From Vulcanimicrobiota bacterium (GTDB lineage: Bacteria; Vulcanimicrobiota; Vulcanimicrobiia; Vulcanimicrobiales; Vulcanimicrobiaceae): DNA of 64,000 bases. The position numbers and the translations under genes were made by a program. The notes below the pieces were generated by a model. That model was not told the DNA's origin, did no database searches, and was given only the letters and a program-made list of their open reading frames with translations. The DNA lies in the NCBI GenBank assembly GCA_013036105.1, contig JAAXCX010000008.1, forward strand, positions 1 through 64,000, in the 5' to 3' direction. Positions 40,464 to 48,012 of the stretch are shown one piece after another (position 1 is the stretch's first letter; each line of letters starts with the position of its first letter).

Positions 40464-41480
40464 ATGCCTTCATCTAAGCATCTTCCGCTGACACCGCCAA
40501 TCGAACCGATGGAAGCCAAGCCCATCAAGGAAATTCCCGTTGGGAAAGACTGGCTCTACGAGCCCAAATGGGACGGCTTCCGCTGTATCGCGTTTCGCGA
40601 CGGCGGCGATGTCGCGCTGCAGTCGAAATCCGGTCAGCCGCTCGAACGGTACTTTCCGGAAATCGTTGACGCACTGAAGGCACTCACGCCGGACGCGTTC
40701 ATTCTGGACGGCGAACTAACAATTGAACTCGAAGGCAAACTCGATTTCGACGCGCTTCTGCAGCGCATCCATCCGGCGGAATCGCGCGTCAAACGGCTCG
40801 CGGTCGAAACGCCCGCAGCCTATGCGGTTTTCGATGCGCTTTCATTGCCGGCCCGAGCGAGACTGTATGAGGAGCCTTTGAAAGCCCGGCGCGCTTCCCT
40901 CGAATCATTTGCGCAGAAACACTTGCTGAAAGACACGCGACTGGCTCTCTCCCCAGCGACGAGCGATATAAAAACTGCGCGCGAGTGGCTGGCGGGCGGA
41001 CTCACGCATTTCGACGGGGTGATCGCAAAGAAAATCGACGAGCCGTACCACTTTGGCGATCGCAACGCAGTCGTGAAGATCAAACGCATCTATACCGCAG
41101 ACTGCGTCGTCGGCGGCTTCCGCTTGGCGAAGGATGGGAAAACAATTGCGTCATTATTACTCGGACTCTACGACGACGGCGGTCTGCTGAATCTGGTCGG
41201 TTTCGTCGGAAGCATGAGCGCAGCTGAAAGAACGCGTGCGGCCGAGCTACTCAAACCAATCCAGGAAGGCCCCGGGTTCACCGGAGCGCAGCCGGGCGGA
41301 CCGAGCCGGTGGGGGTCGCGCGAAGCGCAATGGCATCCGGTCGCGCCACGCATCGTGGTTGAGGTTCAGTACGACCGCGTCACCGGCGACCGCTTCCGCC
41401 ACGGCGCCAGGTTGCTTCGATGGCGCCCCGATAAGGCGCCACGCCAATGCACCATGGAGCAAATGGCCCGTTCGGGGTAA
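40464..41480 (+). CDS. ATP-dependent DNA ligase (LigD ligase-domain type)
   Basis: 338 aa. Adenylation motif I YEPKWDGFRCI with Lys nucleophile, motif III AYAVFDALSL, motif IV DGVIAKKIDEPY, motif V VVKIKRIYTADCVVGGF, and an OB-fold C-terminus. It seals nicks using ATP and, together with the preceding polymerase gene, forms a split LigD module. Length fits the minimal LigD/LigC-like ligases without extra domains. Confidence 0.94.
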   Translation: MPSSKHLPLTPPIEPMEAKPIKEIPVGKDWLYEPKWDGFRCIAFRDGGDVALQSKSGQPLERYFPEIVDALKALTPDAFILDGELTIELEGKLDFDALLQRIHPAESRVKRLAVETPAAYAVFDALSLPARARLYEEPLKARRASLESFAQKHLLKDTRLALSPATSDIKTAREWLAGGLTHFDGVIAKKIDEPYHFGDRNAVVKIKRIYTADCVVGGFRLAKDGKTIASLLLGLYDDGGLLNLVGFVGSMSAAERTRAAELLKPIQEGPGFTGAQPGGPSRWGSREAQWHPVAPRIVVEVQYDRVTGDRFRHGARLLRWRPDKAPRQCTMEQMARSG

Positions 41481-41489
41481 AGAAGTTTC

Positions 41490-41666
41490 ATGGAGATCGT
41501 GATACGGTCCGACGCGGCGCGCGCCAACCGGCTGCTGCTCGCGCTGGAACGACTCGATCAGCAGGGCGGATTAGATCCCGCACTGGCCGAGCTCCGCGAC
41601 GAGCTGAGGCAGGGCTTAGTGAAAAAATCCTCGGGCGACGTCGACAGCGCCCCAAGTACCGAATAG
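41490..41666 (+). CDS. Small helical protein, 58 residues
   Basis: 58 aa (MEIVIRSDAARANRLLLALE), a Leu-rich amphipathic helix followed by a Lys/Ser tail. It is 9 bp after the ligase stop and 14 bp before the next gene, so probably in the same operon. Too short to assign. Confidence 0.45.
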   Translation: MEIVIRSDAARANRLLLALERLDQQGGLDPALAELRDELRQGLVKKSSGDVDSAPSTE

Positions 41667-41680
41667 GGTAGGAGGTAAAA

Positions 41681-41965
41681 ATGGCGAGAAAAAAACGCAC
41701 GGGCGGCCGCAAAAAAAGTACCGGACGTAAGAAAACGTCATCACGCAAGGGCGGGCGGAAGAAAAGCGGCGCACGCAAGAAACGCAAGTACGGACCGAAG
41801 GCCTCGCGCAAAGTCGAGCGCAGCATGCATGAAATGAAGCGCGGCGAGCTCAAATCTGGCCGCAGCGGGAAGAAAGTCACGAGCCGCAAGCAAGCTATTG
41901 CGATCGGGCTTTCCGAAGCGCGCAGCGAAGGCGCCAAGGTTCCGAAGAAAAAAGGCTCGCGCTGA
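41681..41965 (+). CDS. Lys/Arg/Gly/Ser-rich DNA-binding-like protein (DUF6496-like)
   Basis: 94 aa, start with a strong TAGGAGGTAAAAA before ATG. The first 45 residues are a basic low-complexity tail (MARKKRTGGRKKSTGRKK...), like a bacterial histone-H1-like protein. The C-terminal half VERSMHEMKRGELKSGRSGK and KVTSRKQAIAIGLSEARSEG matches the DUF6496 pattern. Next to the NHEJ-type genes a chromatin/DNA role is plausible but unproven. Confidence 0.8.
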   Translation: MARKKRTGGRKKSTGRKKTSSRKGGRKKSGARKKRKYGPKASRKVERSMHEMKRGELKSGRSGKKVTSRKQAIAIGLSEARSEGAKVPKKKGSR

Positions 41966-41988
41966 TCGAAAAAGTCGCGCCGTCCCAA

Positions 41989-42318
41989 GTGGACACATCA
42001 ACGATGCCGACGCTCGACGTTCGCAGCCATCGCGGACGCACGCAAATTCGTGGTGCGCTCCGTTACGACCCGAAAGCGCTGCTAAGCCAAGAGCGTCTGG
42101 CATTGCCCCTGCCGCACGATGGAAAGATCGTCGTCTACGGCGATAACGACGCGAGCGCCGAACAGATCGCACAGCGCCTCGAGGAGCAAGGTTACAACAA
42201 CGTCGCCGTGCTCGCGGGCGGATTCGAAGCGTACGAAGAGGCCGGCTTTCCTACCGAAGAGGCGACGCAAGAGCAACCCATTCCCGGAGTTGAAGGCGCG
42301 GGAATCCCGCGTATTTAG
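41989..42318 (+). CDS. Rhodanese-like protein without the catalytic cysteine
   Basis: 109 aa from GTG 41989 (ATG 42004 also possible). The fold is visible: IRGALRYDPKAL, then VVYGDNDASAEQIAQRLEEQ, then YNNVAVLAGGFEAYEEAGFP. At the normal active-site loop (VVYC-x-x-x-x-x-S) the Cys is Gly (VVYGDNDAS), so sulfurtransferase activity is unlikely; a sensing or phosphatase-like role is possible. It overlaps the convergent gene at 42315 by 4 bp. Confidence 0.75.
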   Translation: MDTSTMPTLDVRSHRGRTQIRGALRYDPKALLSQERLALPLPHDGKIVVYGDNDASAEQIAQRLEEQGYNNVAVLAGGFEAYEEAGFPTEEATQEQPIPGVEGAGIPRI

Positions 42319-42839
42319 TCGCTCGTTAGACGCGGCGGGGAGATCTGCAATAAGCCCAGCACGTGTGAGAGCTTTTCTGCTAGCGACTTCTGTCCGCCGC
42401 GCAAGGCTTCTTCGCGCAGCGCCCGCAGCTCTTCGACAGCCCGGCTCACGTTGGGACGGTTCATTTCGCGGAAGACTTCGCGCGCCCGGTTGAAGCGCGT
42501 TTCCTCGTCTTCTTCGCGCGAGCGGCGTTCGAACGACGGCAAATCCTCCGAATGTCCGAGCACGATGTCGCCCGCGATTTCGATGATCGCGTCGGCATGC
42601 ACGCGCGCTCCCGTCGCAGCCAAATCCACGTAGCGATCTTCGCGATCGTGCGCGGAGATCGCAATCAGATTGGCCTCAACGCAGAGTTCGATCAAACCGC
42701 CGACATAGGGTATGGCTTCAGTCGCCGTCTCGAGATACGCCTCGTAAAGCTCTTCCTCGTCTTCTTCGGTCGCGTCTAAGTAGTAGCTCCACGCGCGCCG
42801 CGCGTCAAGCACGGCCCGGAAAACCTCGCTATCGCTCAT
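42315..42839 (-). CDS. Hypothetical acidic protein
   Basis: 174 aa from ATG 42839 (MSDSEVFRAVLDARRAWSYY). Very acidic and Glu-rich (ATEEDEEELYEAY), then a helical region with an alternating Glu/Arg pattern (SREEDEETRFNRAREVFREM). No domain recognised. It lies upstream-adjacent on the same strand as the Ppx gene but separated by 33 bp. Confidence 0.6.
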   Translation of the reverse strand: MSDSEVFRAVLDARRAWSYYLDATEEDEEELYEAYLETATEAIPYVGGLIELCVEANLIAISAHDREDRYVDLAATGARVHADAIIEIAGDIVLGHSEDLPSFERRSREEDEETRFNRAREVFREMNRPNVSRAVEELRALREEALRGGQKSLAEKLSHVLGLLQISPPRLTSD

Positions 42840-42872
42840 CAAGCGCACTTCTACGCACGCCGCTCCGGTCCG

Positions 42873-43742
42873 CTAGTGACGGAGCAGATAGCCTAAGAGC
42901 AAATCGTTGGTTGATACGACCGCTTCGGCGTGGCGCGTCAGCGCACAGGCTTCGTCGAGAATGAGCGCACCGGCGAGCAAAACGTCCGCTCGTTGAGCAA
43001 CCATGCCTGGCAGCTCTTTGCGCCGGTCGAGCGGGAGTAAAGCAAGCCTAGCGATTACGTTGGCCAGGTCTGCACGCGTTATCACCCCGTATGGGTCCGT
43101 CATGCGGCGGCCCGTCAATACCGCGCGCGACGTCGTCGCACTTCCTCCAACCATAACCAACCGATCGATTTTCGCAAATGTTCGCAACGGCTGGAGGACG
43201 GCTCGCGCTTCAGTTCGAGCGCGTTCGATTTCATCAGCTCCCACGTTTTCACGGAGCGACGGAAATCGCTCAGTCAAACGCACTGCGCCGATCTCGAGCG
43301 AGATGTCCACTTCTCGGGTCGCGTACTCCGAGCTGCCGCCGCCGACATCGAGCACGGCGTAACTTTGCTCCGACGGCAATCCGGAGATCGCGCCTTCATA
43401 AGAACACCGCGCTTCTTCTTCGCCGCTGATTATTTCAAGTGGTACGCCTGTGATGGCTCGAACGGATTCTGCAAATTCGTCCCCGTTGTCGGCGCGACGC
43501 AGTGCGCTTGTGCCAATCGCACCGAGCTCCGGCTGAAACTCACGGATCGCTGCGACATGCCCGTCGATTGCTTCTAACGTGCGGCGCATCGCTTCTTCGC
43601 GCAACCGCCCGCTCTCACGAAGCCCTTCACCTATACGCGTTCCGGTAGATCGTTGCAACAAAATCTTCGGCGCCGGATCGAACTCGGCGACGAGCGCTCG
43701 CGTCGAGTTCGTGCCTATGGAAATGACCGCTTTAGCTGTCAG
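42873..43742 (-). CDS. Ppx/GppA-family exopolyphosphatase-like protein; CTG start proposed, first active-site Asp replaced
   Basis: About 289 aa. ASKHA-fold motifs: GTNSTRALV near the N-terminus, AIGTSALRRADNGDEF, ISGEEEARCSYEGAI, VLDVGGGSSEY (phosphate 2) and MVGGSATTSRAV. The first canonical start (TTG 43661) would remove the essential N-terminal strand. Translation upstream gives MTAKAVISIGTNS from CTG 43742, 11 bases inside the preceding gene's end, and no ATG/GTG/TTG exists there. The usual IDxGTNS is ISIGTNS, so the Asp is Ser. It would hydrolyse polyphosphate or pppGpp if active. Part of the ftsB-S1-like-ppx cluster. Confidence 0.82.
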   Translation of the reverse strand: MTAKAVISIGTNSTRALVAEFDPAPKILLQRSTGTRIGEGLRESGRLREEAMRRTLEAIDGHVAAIREFQPELGAIGTSALRRADNGDEFAESVRAITGVPLEIISGEEEARCSYEGAISGLPSEQSYAVLDVGGGSSEYATREVDISLEIGAVRLTERFPSLRENVGADEIERARTEARAVLQPLRTFAKIDRLVMVGGSATTSRAVLTGRRMTDPYGVITRADLANVIARLALLPLDRRKELPGMVAQRADVLLAGALILDEACALTRHAEAVVSTNDLLLGYLLRH

Positions 43743-44097
43743 GGCTGTGGCGGGATTCGAAGAGTGCGGCGCGCCGTTTCTTGCGCAAGAAGTGGCGCTC
43801 GTGCGCGGGCGCGGCGTCGGGCTTCTCCCATTCCTGCGTCATTTTGAGGTAGTGCGTGATCTGCTCTTCGAGATCGGCGTCGTGTATTTGGGGGGCGAGC
43901 ATGGCCAGCGGATGACGCTCATCGCCGGTCACGATGAACTCAGCAGGCTTGCGCCGCGCGAGCGCGCGGTCATAGCGGTCGCGGTTACGGGCTAGATCCG
44001 CGGCCGGAACGGTCGCCAAGCGGCCGTCGTCTAAACGGACGACGGCTCCGAGCGCGTGGATGTTGATGACGACGCCTTGCTGCGTCCGGGAGTTCAT
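43732..44097 (-). CDS. YabR-like small S1-domain-related protein
   Basis: 121 aa. The N-terminus GVVINIHALGAVVRLDDGRL followed by TVPAADLARNRDR fits an OB/S1-like RNA-binding strand pattern; the C-terminus is a basic helix HERHFLRKKRRAALFE. In other bacteria an S1-domain gene lies between the FtsB/DivIC-like gene and a Ppx/GppA gene, as here. The S1 call rests mainly on this context. Confidence 0.6.
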   Translation of the reverse strand: MNSRTQQGVVINIHALGAVVRLDDGRLATVPAADLARNRDRYDRALARRKPAEFIVTGDERHPLAMLAPQIHDADLEEQITHYLKMTQEWEKPDAAPAHERHFLRKKRRAALFESRHSPDS

Positions 44098-44438
44098 TGC
44101 CGAGGCGGTTTTACGTAAATGATCGTTTCGTTGGGGCCGACGAGGTGCAGCCGGTCGTGGATCTCCGGTACGGCGCCCTGCGGATCCATCAGGCGGCGGA
44201 TCTCGCGCTGTTCGCTGCGCTTGCGGCGCGCGAGCACACCGATATCTTTTTGAACGGACGAAAGCGAGCGAGCCATCGCCACGTTTTCATTGACGATGTG
44301 CGCGAACTGGATCGAGACCAAGGTGGCGGCTACGAGAATCATGGCGGCGACGGCGAGACGGCTCAGGAGACGGAAAACCTGACCCGACCGCTTTTTCACG
44401 GGCCTGTTTTTACTACTTCTAGGCGCTCGTTTTGCCAT
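44094..44438 (-). CDS. FtsB/DivIC-like septum-formation initiator
   Basis: 114 aa. Basic cytoplasmic N-terminus, one membrane helix (VAAMILVAATLVSIQFAHIV, about 30-50), then a coiled coil to about residue 85 and a short tail ending IIYVKPPRQ, the classic FtsB/DivIC layout of a cell-division scaffold. A GTG at 44399, overlapping the accA stop as GTGA, is an alternative start that would drop the first 13 basic residues. It overlaps the S1-like gene (ATGA). Confidence 0.8.
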   Translation of the reverse strand: MAKRAPRSSKNRPVKKRSGQVFRLLSRLAVAAMILVAATLVSIQFAHIVNENVAMARSLSSVQKDIGVLARRKRSEQREIRRLMDPQGAVPEIHDRLHLVGPNETIIYVKPPRQ

Positions 44439-45376
44439 GCGCCTATTCGCCGGTACTTCTGATAGCGTGCCTCTTTCAGCTGCGCCGCCGGCAAGCTCGC
44501 AAGCTCGTCGAGGGCGTCACCGATATTCTTCAACACGCGCGAGATCGTCCCCGCTGGATCGCGGTGCGCGCCGCCCGTCGGTTCGGGTACGATTTCGTCG
44601 GCGATACCGAACTGCAGCAGATCTTGCGCGGTCAGCTTGAGCCGCGTAGCAGCTTCTTCAGCTTTCGATGCATCGCTCCAGAGAATGGCCGCGCACCCTT
44701 CCGGACTCGCGACGGAATAATAGCTGTGCTCGAGCATGATGATGCGATCGGCGATGCTCATCGCCAAGGCGCCGCCGCTGCCGCCCTCGCCGATGACCGT
44801 CGCCACGATCGGCACGCGCGCGACCGTGAACTCATACAGGCACGCCGCGATCGCTTCCGATTGGGCGCGTTCTTCCGAGCCGATGCCCGGATCCGCTCCC
44901 TTGGTGTCGACGAAGGTCACGATCGGTAAACCCAGATGCGACGCCAAATGCGCCAAGCGCTGAACTTTGCGGTATCCCTCGGGAGAGGGCATGCCGAAAT
45001 TGCGCCGCAGATTCTCTTTGGTGTCGCGTCCGCGTTGCTGCGCGATCGCCATCACCGAGCGCTCGCCGAGCTTAGCGAACCCGCCGACGATCGCGTGATC
45101 GTCGCGAAAATGCCGGTCGCCGTGCAGCTCGTCGAACTGCGCAAATTCCGCGATGTAGTCCGCCGCGGTCGGACGATTCGGATGGCGGGCCATGTGCACT
45201 TTTTGCCACGGCGTCATCGAACCGAAGATCTCGCGCTGAATCTGTGAGTATTTCTCTTCGAGCGCGCGAATTTCGGGCGAAAGGTCGAGCGACTGCTGGG
45301 CGTTCGCCGCGCGCAGCTCGGCTATGCGTTTTTCGAGTTCGAGCAGCCCTCTCTCGCGTTCCACGATCAAATTCAC
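44396..45376 (-). CDS. accA: Acetyl-CoA carboxylase carboxyltransferase subunit alpha
   Basis: 326 aa. N-terminal helix pair, then the carboxyltransferase core: MARHPNRPTAADYI, FDELHGDRHFRDDHAIVGG, FGMPSPEGYRKVQRL, FVDTKGADPGIGSEERAQSE, IGEGGSGGALA, and YYSVASPEGCAAILW. With AccD it transfers carboxyl from biotin to acetyl-CoA for fatty-acid synthesis. Overlaps accD by 4 bp. Confidence 0.96.
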   Translation of the reverse strand: MNLIVERERGLLELEKRIAELRAANAQQSLDLSPEIRALEEKYSQIQREIFGSMTPWQKVHMARHPNRPTAADYIAEFAQFDELHGDRHFRDDHAIVGGFAKLGERSVMAIAQQRGRDTKENLRRNFGMPSPEGYRKVQRLAHLASHLGLPIVTFVDTKGADPGIGSEERAQSEAIAACLYEFTVARVPIVATVIGEGGSGGALAMSIADRIIMLEHSYYSVASPEGCAAILWSDASKAEEAATRLKLTAQDLLQFGIADEIVPEPTGGAHRDPAGTISRVLKNIGDALDELASLPAAQLKEARYQKYRRIGAWQNERLEVVKTGP

Positions 45377-46227
45377 GAGGCCGCGGTCCGCGCACGGTGG
45401 CCGGCGGCCGCATAATCGAGCAGCCGCGTCAAGGTCGCTTTGAGATCGGTGCGCGGAACGACCATATCGATATGGCCTTTCTCCAACAAAAACTCGGCGG
45501 TCTGAAACTGATCGGGGAGTTTCTGCCGGATAGTTTGTTCGATTACGCGCCGTCCGGCAAAGCCGATCATCGCTTTAGGCTCGGCCGCAATCACGTCGGC
45601 CTGGAAGGCGAATGAGGCCGAAACGCCGCCGGTCGTCGGATCGGTCAAGACCGTCACGAAAAAGTTTCCATCTTCACGGAAACGCGCTACGGCTGCGGTT
45701 GTCTTTGCGAGTTGCATCAGCGCGAGCATACCTTCTTCCATTCGCGCGCCGCCGCTGGCGGTGAAGATCACGCACGGCAAATGAAATTCGCGCGCCCGTT
45801 CGAGCAGCATCGAAATCCGTTCGCCAACCACGGTTCCCATCGTGCCGCCACGAAAATGAAAATCCATCACGCCGATCGCCGTTTCGAATCCGCCGATCTT
45901 TCCCGTTCCGCAGATGACGGCTTCGCTCAACTGCGACTTTTCGCGATCGCCGGCGAGCTTTGTCGCGTATTTCTTTTTATCAACCCACTCCAACGGATCG
46001 CCGGGCAGAACGTCTCCGCCGATCTCTTTGAAGTCGCCGTCGACGGTAATATTGATCCGGTCGACCGCGCTCATGCGGAAATGATGGCCGCAGCGCGGGC
46101 AGACCCAGAGATTGGCCGCCAGATCGCGCCGGTACAATACCTCGGAGCATTTGGGACACTTGCTCCACGTTGCAGCATCTTCGGCTTGTTCGTTCTTGGC
46201 GCGGCGGCGCGGCAGCCAATCAGGCAT
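45373..46227 (-). CDS. accD: Acetyl-CoA carboxylase carboxyltransferase subunit beta
   Basis: 284 aa. Zinc ribbon with Cys24/27 and Cys43/46 (WSKCPKCSEVLY, WVCPRCGHHF), then the crotonase-like carboxyltransferase domain with GKIGGFETAIGVMDFHFRGG, TASGGARMEEG, LTDPTTGGVSASFA and IGFAGRRVIEQTIRQKLP. Partner of AccA; accB/accC are not in the window. Confidence 0.97.
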   Translation of the reverse strand: MPDWLPRRRAKNEQAEDAATWSKCPKCSEVLYRRDLAANLWVCPRCGHHFRMSAVDRINITVDGDFKEIGGDVLPGDPLEWVDKKKYATKLAGDREKSQLSEAVICGTGKIGGFETAIGVMDFHFRGGTMGTVVGERISMLLERAREFHLPCVIFTASGGARMEEGMLALMQLAKTTAAVARFREDGNFFVTVLTDPTTGGVSASFAFQADVIAAEPKAMIGFAGRRVIEQTIRQKLPDQFQTAEFLLEKGHIDMVVPRTDLKATLTRLLDYAAAGHRARTAAS

Positions 46228-46938
46228 CTACGATCTCGAAAATATCCGGCCGGCGTATAATCTGCGCAGCTGCTTCAAGTAGTTGGCGATCTCTTTATTG
46301 TTGAGCTTCGACTCGCCCAAAACGCGATCGGTGAACACATACGGCACTTCCAGCGCCTTGCCATAATGTCCCTTCGCGATCACTTCCAGCCCAATTTTAA
46401 AACCGATCGGATCGAGTTCGACGTCCTCAATCGCGGAGCGCCGCACCAAAAAATACCCGCTGGTAATATCTTTGATGCGCGTCAGCGGCTGCGCCAATGC
46501 GCACGCAACTTTGGAGGTAACGATTCGCCTCCAGGGCCAGTTGGTAATTCCGCCGCCGCGAACGTACCGGCTGCCGACCGCCAATCCGTAACCATCTTCG
46601 AGCGCGCGTACGAGCTTCGGGAAAATAGCAATGTCGTGACTGAAGTCGGCGTCCATCGCGCCCAGCGCCTCGGATTCCGGCCTGGCCGCGCGCCACCCAT
46701 CGATCACGCCACTCGAAAGACCGAGTTTCCCGGGCCGGTGCAAACAGCGAACCGGAAACTCCAGGGCGAGGCGGTCCACGATCGCGCCGGTTCCGTCGGG
46801 CGAATTATCGTCAACGACGATGATCTCGCCGTCGAGCGCGTTCCGTTTGAACACATCGTCGAGCTCGCGAATGAGGCGTTCTATGCCGCCCGCTTCATTA
46901 TAGGTTGGAATGACGATGGAGAATTTCAAACTGGACAT
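46228..46938 (-). CDS. GT2 glycosyltransferase (dolichyl-phosphate mannosyltransferase-like)
   Basis: 236 aa, no membrane domain. GT-A motifs: IVIPTYNEAGGIERLI at the N-terminus, VVDDNSPDGTG (nucleotide-sugar), DADFSHD metal site near 97-103, VGSRYVRGGGITNWP, and TSGYFLVRRSA. It resembles polyprenyl-phosphate mannose/glucose synthases (DPM1-like), supplying lipid-linked sugar for glycan or lipoprotein modification. The stop lies one base before the accD start on the same strand. Confidence 0.92.
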   Translation of the reverse strand: MSSLKFSIVIPTYNEAGGIERLIRELDDVFKRNALDGEIIVVDDNSPDGTGAIVDRLALEFPVRCLHRPGKLGLSSGVIDGWRAARPESEALGAMDADFSHDIAIFPKLVRALEDGYGLAVGSRYVRGGGITNWPWRRIVTSKVACALAQPLTRIKDITSGYFLVRRSAIEDVELDPIGFKIGLEVIAKGHYGKALEVPYVFTDRVLGESKLNNKEIANYLKQLRRLYAGRIFSRS

Positions 46939-46990
46939 ACCGTTCTCACAGGATACGACGCTGGAGCGTCGTGTCCCGGTCCGCGACGTT

Positions 46991-47272
46991 CTAGGAGAGG
47001 CGCTTCAGCAGCGGATTGGTCTGCGGGTCGTAGCCGGGCAGCACGTTATACATCTCGCGCCCGCTGCGAAGCATGACGCCATCGTCGGAGATCGAAAGCA
47101 CCTCGTCCGCATCGAGCAATGTCTCTTCTTTCGTATCGTTCCAAAAAACGAGCAAGCACTCAGGGACGCGCGTCTCGCCAATCGCGAAGACGCCGCGAAC
47201 TTCGCCCAGTGTGCCTTCCGTGGAACTGAGCACCGGCGTTCCGTGAGCCAGATTTTCGAGCAGCTTAGGCAT
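46991..47272 (-). CDS. Hypothetical small beta protein (PRC-barrel-like?)
   Basis: 93 aa, MPKLLENLAHGTPVLSSTEG, then a series of short beta strands (EVRGVFAIGETRVPECLLVF, EVLSISDDGVMLRSGREM). The pattern resembles a PRC-barrel or a small sensor. It is in the same run as rsmE (47279, 6-bp gap) and the glycosyltransferase. The function is unknown. Confidence 0.55.
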   Translation of the reverse strand: MPKLLENLAHGTPVLSSTEGTLGEVRGVFAIGETRVPECLLVFWNDTKEETLLDADEVLSISDDGVMLRSGREMYNVLPGYDPQTNPLLKRLS

Positions 47273-47278
47273 GTCTCA

Positions 47279-48010
47279 TCATACCCCCGTGAGGTAATTC
47301 AGCAACGCGACCACGACCAGAGCGGCGGTTTCCGTGCGTAAAATATGCGTTCCCAAACCGATCACGCGAGCCCCGCTGCGCTCGGCCGCCTCGACCTCCG
47401 AATGTGCGAAGCCGCCCTCGGGTCCCACGACAACCAGAACGCGCCGCACACCCGCAACTATCGAGGGAAGCACATCACGCAACGGCGCACCGCCGGCAAG
47501 TTCCCACGGAAAAAGCACGCAGTCGTATTGCGCAAACATTTCGAGGAGCTCGGCGAAATTGACGGGTTCCCGTACTTCCGGAATTTCGTTGCGGCCGCAT
47601 TGCGTAGCCGCGGTTTTTGCCAGGCGTCGCCAGCGATCCAGTTTTCCTTGACCGCTTTCGAGTACGACAGAACGTTCGGAATAAAATGGAACGATCGCCG
47701 CCCCACCAAGCTCGGTCAGTTTTTCGACGACGAAATCCATCTTTTGCCCCTTGGGCACGCCTTGCGCGACGGTTATTTGCAGGGGCGGCGCGGTCTGCTT
47801 TGCAACGGGCGCGCTCAGCTGCGCACGCACGGATCCGTCCTCTATTTCGAGCACGGCATCGAAACGATTGGCCGCCGAATCGATGATCTGAATCGCATCG
47901 CCCGATCGCTTTCGCAGAACGTGAGCGATCTTATGCGCGTCATCCCCCGCCAGCGTCACGGTTTGGCCCGCGCCGTGCACGCCCTCGACGAAAAATCGCG
48001 GCGCGGCCAT
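47279..48010 (-). CDS. rsmE: 16S rRNA (uracil1498-N3)-methyltransferase
   Basis: 243 aa. N-terminal PUA-like domain (DDAHKIAHVLRKRSGD), then a SPOUT knot: VVVGPEGGFAHSEVEAAE, LGTHILRTETAALVVVALL. It methylates N3 of U1498 in the small-subunit rRNA using SAM. It is 2 bp after dnaJ, an arrangement (hrcA-dnaJ-rsmE) seen in several phyla. Confidence 0.95.
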   Translation of the reverse strand: MAAPRFFVEGVHGAGQTVTLAGDDAHKIAHVLRKRSGDAIQIIDSAANRFDAVLEIEDGSVRAQLSAPVAKQTAPPLQITVAQGVPKGQKMDFVVEKLTELGGAAIVPFYSERSVVLESGQGKLDRWRRLAKTAATQCGRNEIPEVREPVNFAELLEMFAQYDCVLFPWELAGGAPLRDVLPSIVAGVRRVLVVVGPEGGFAHSEVEAAERSGARVIGLGTHILRTETAALVVVALLNYLTGV

Positions 48011-48012
48011 CG

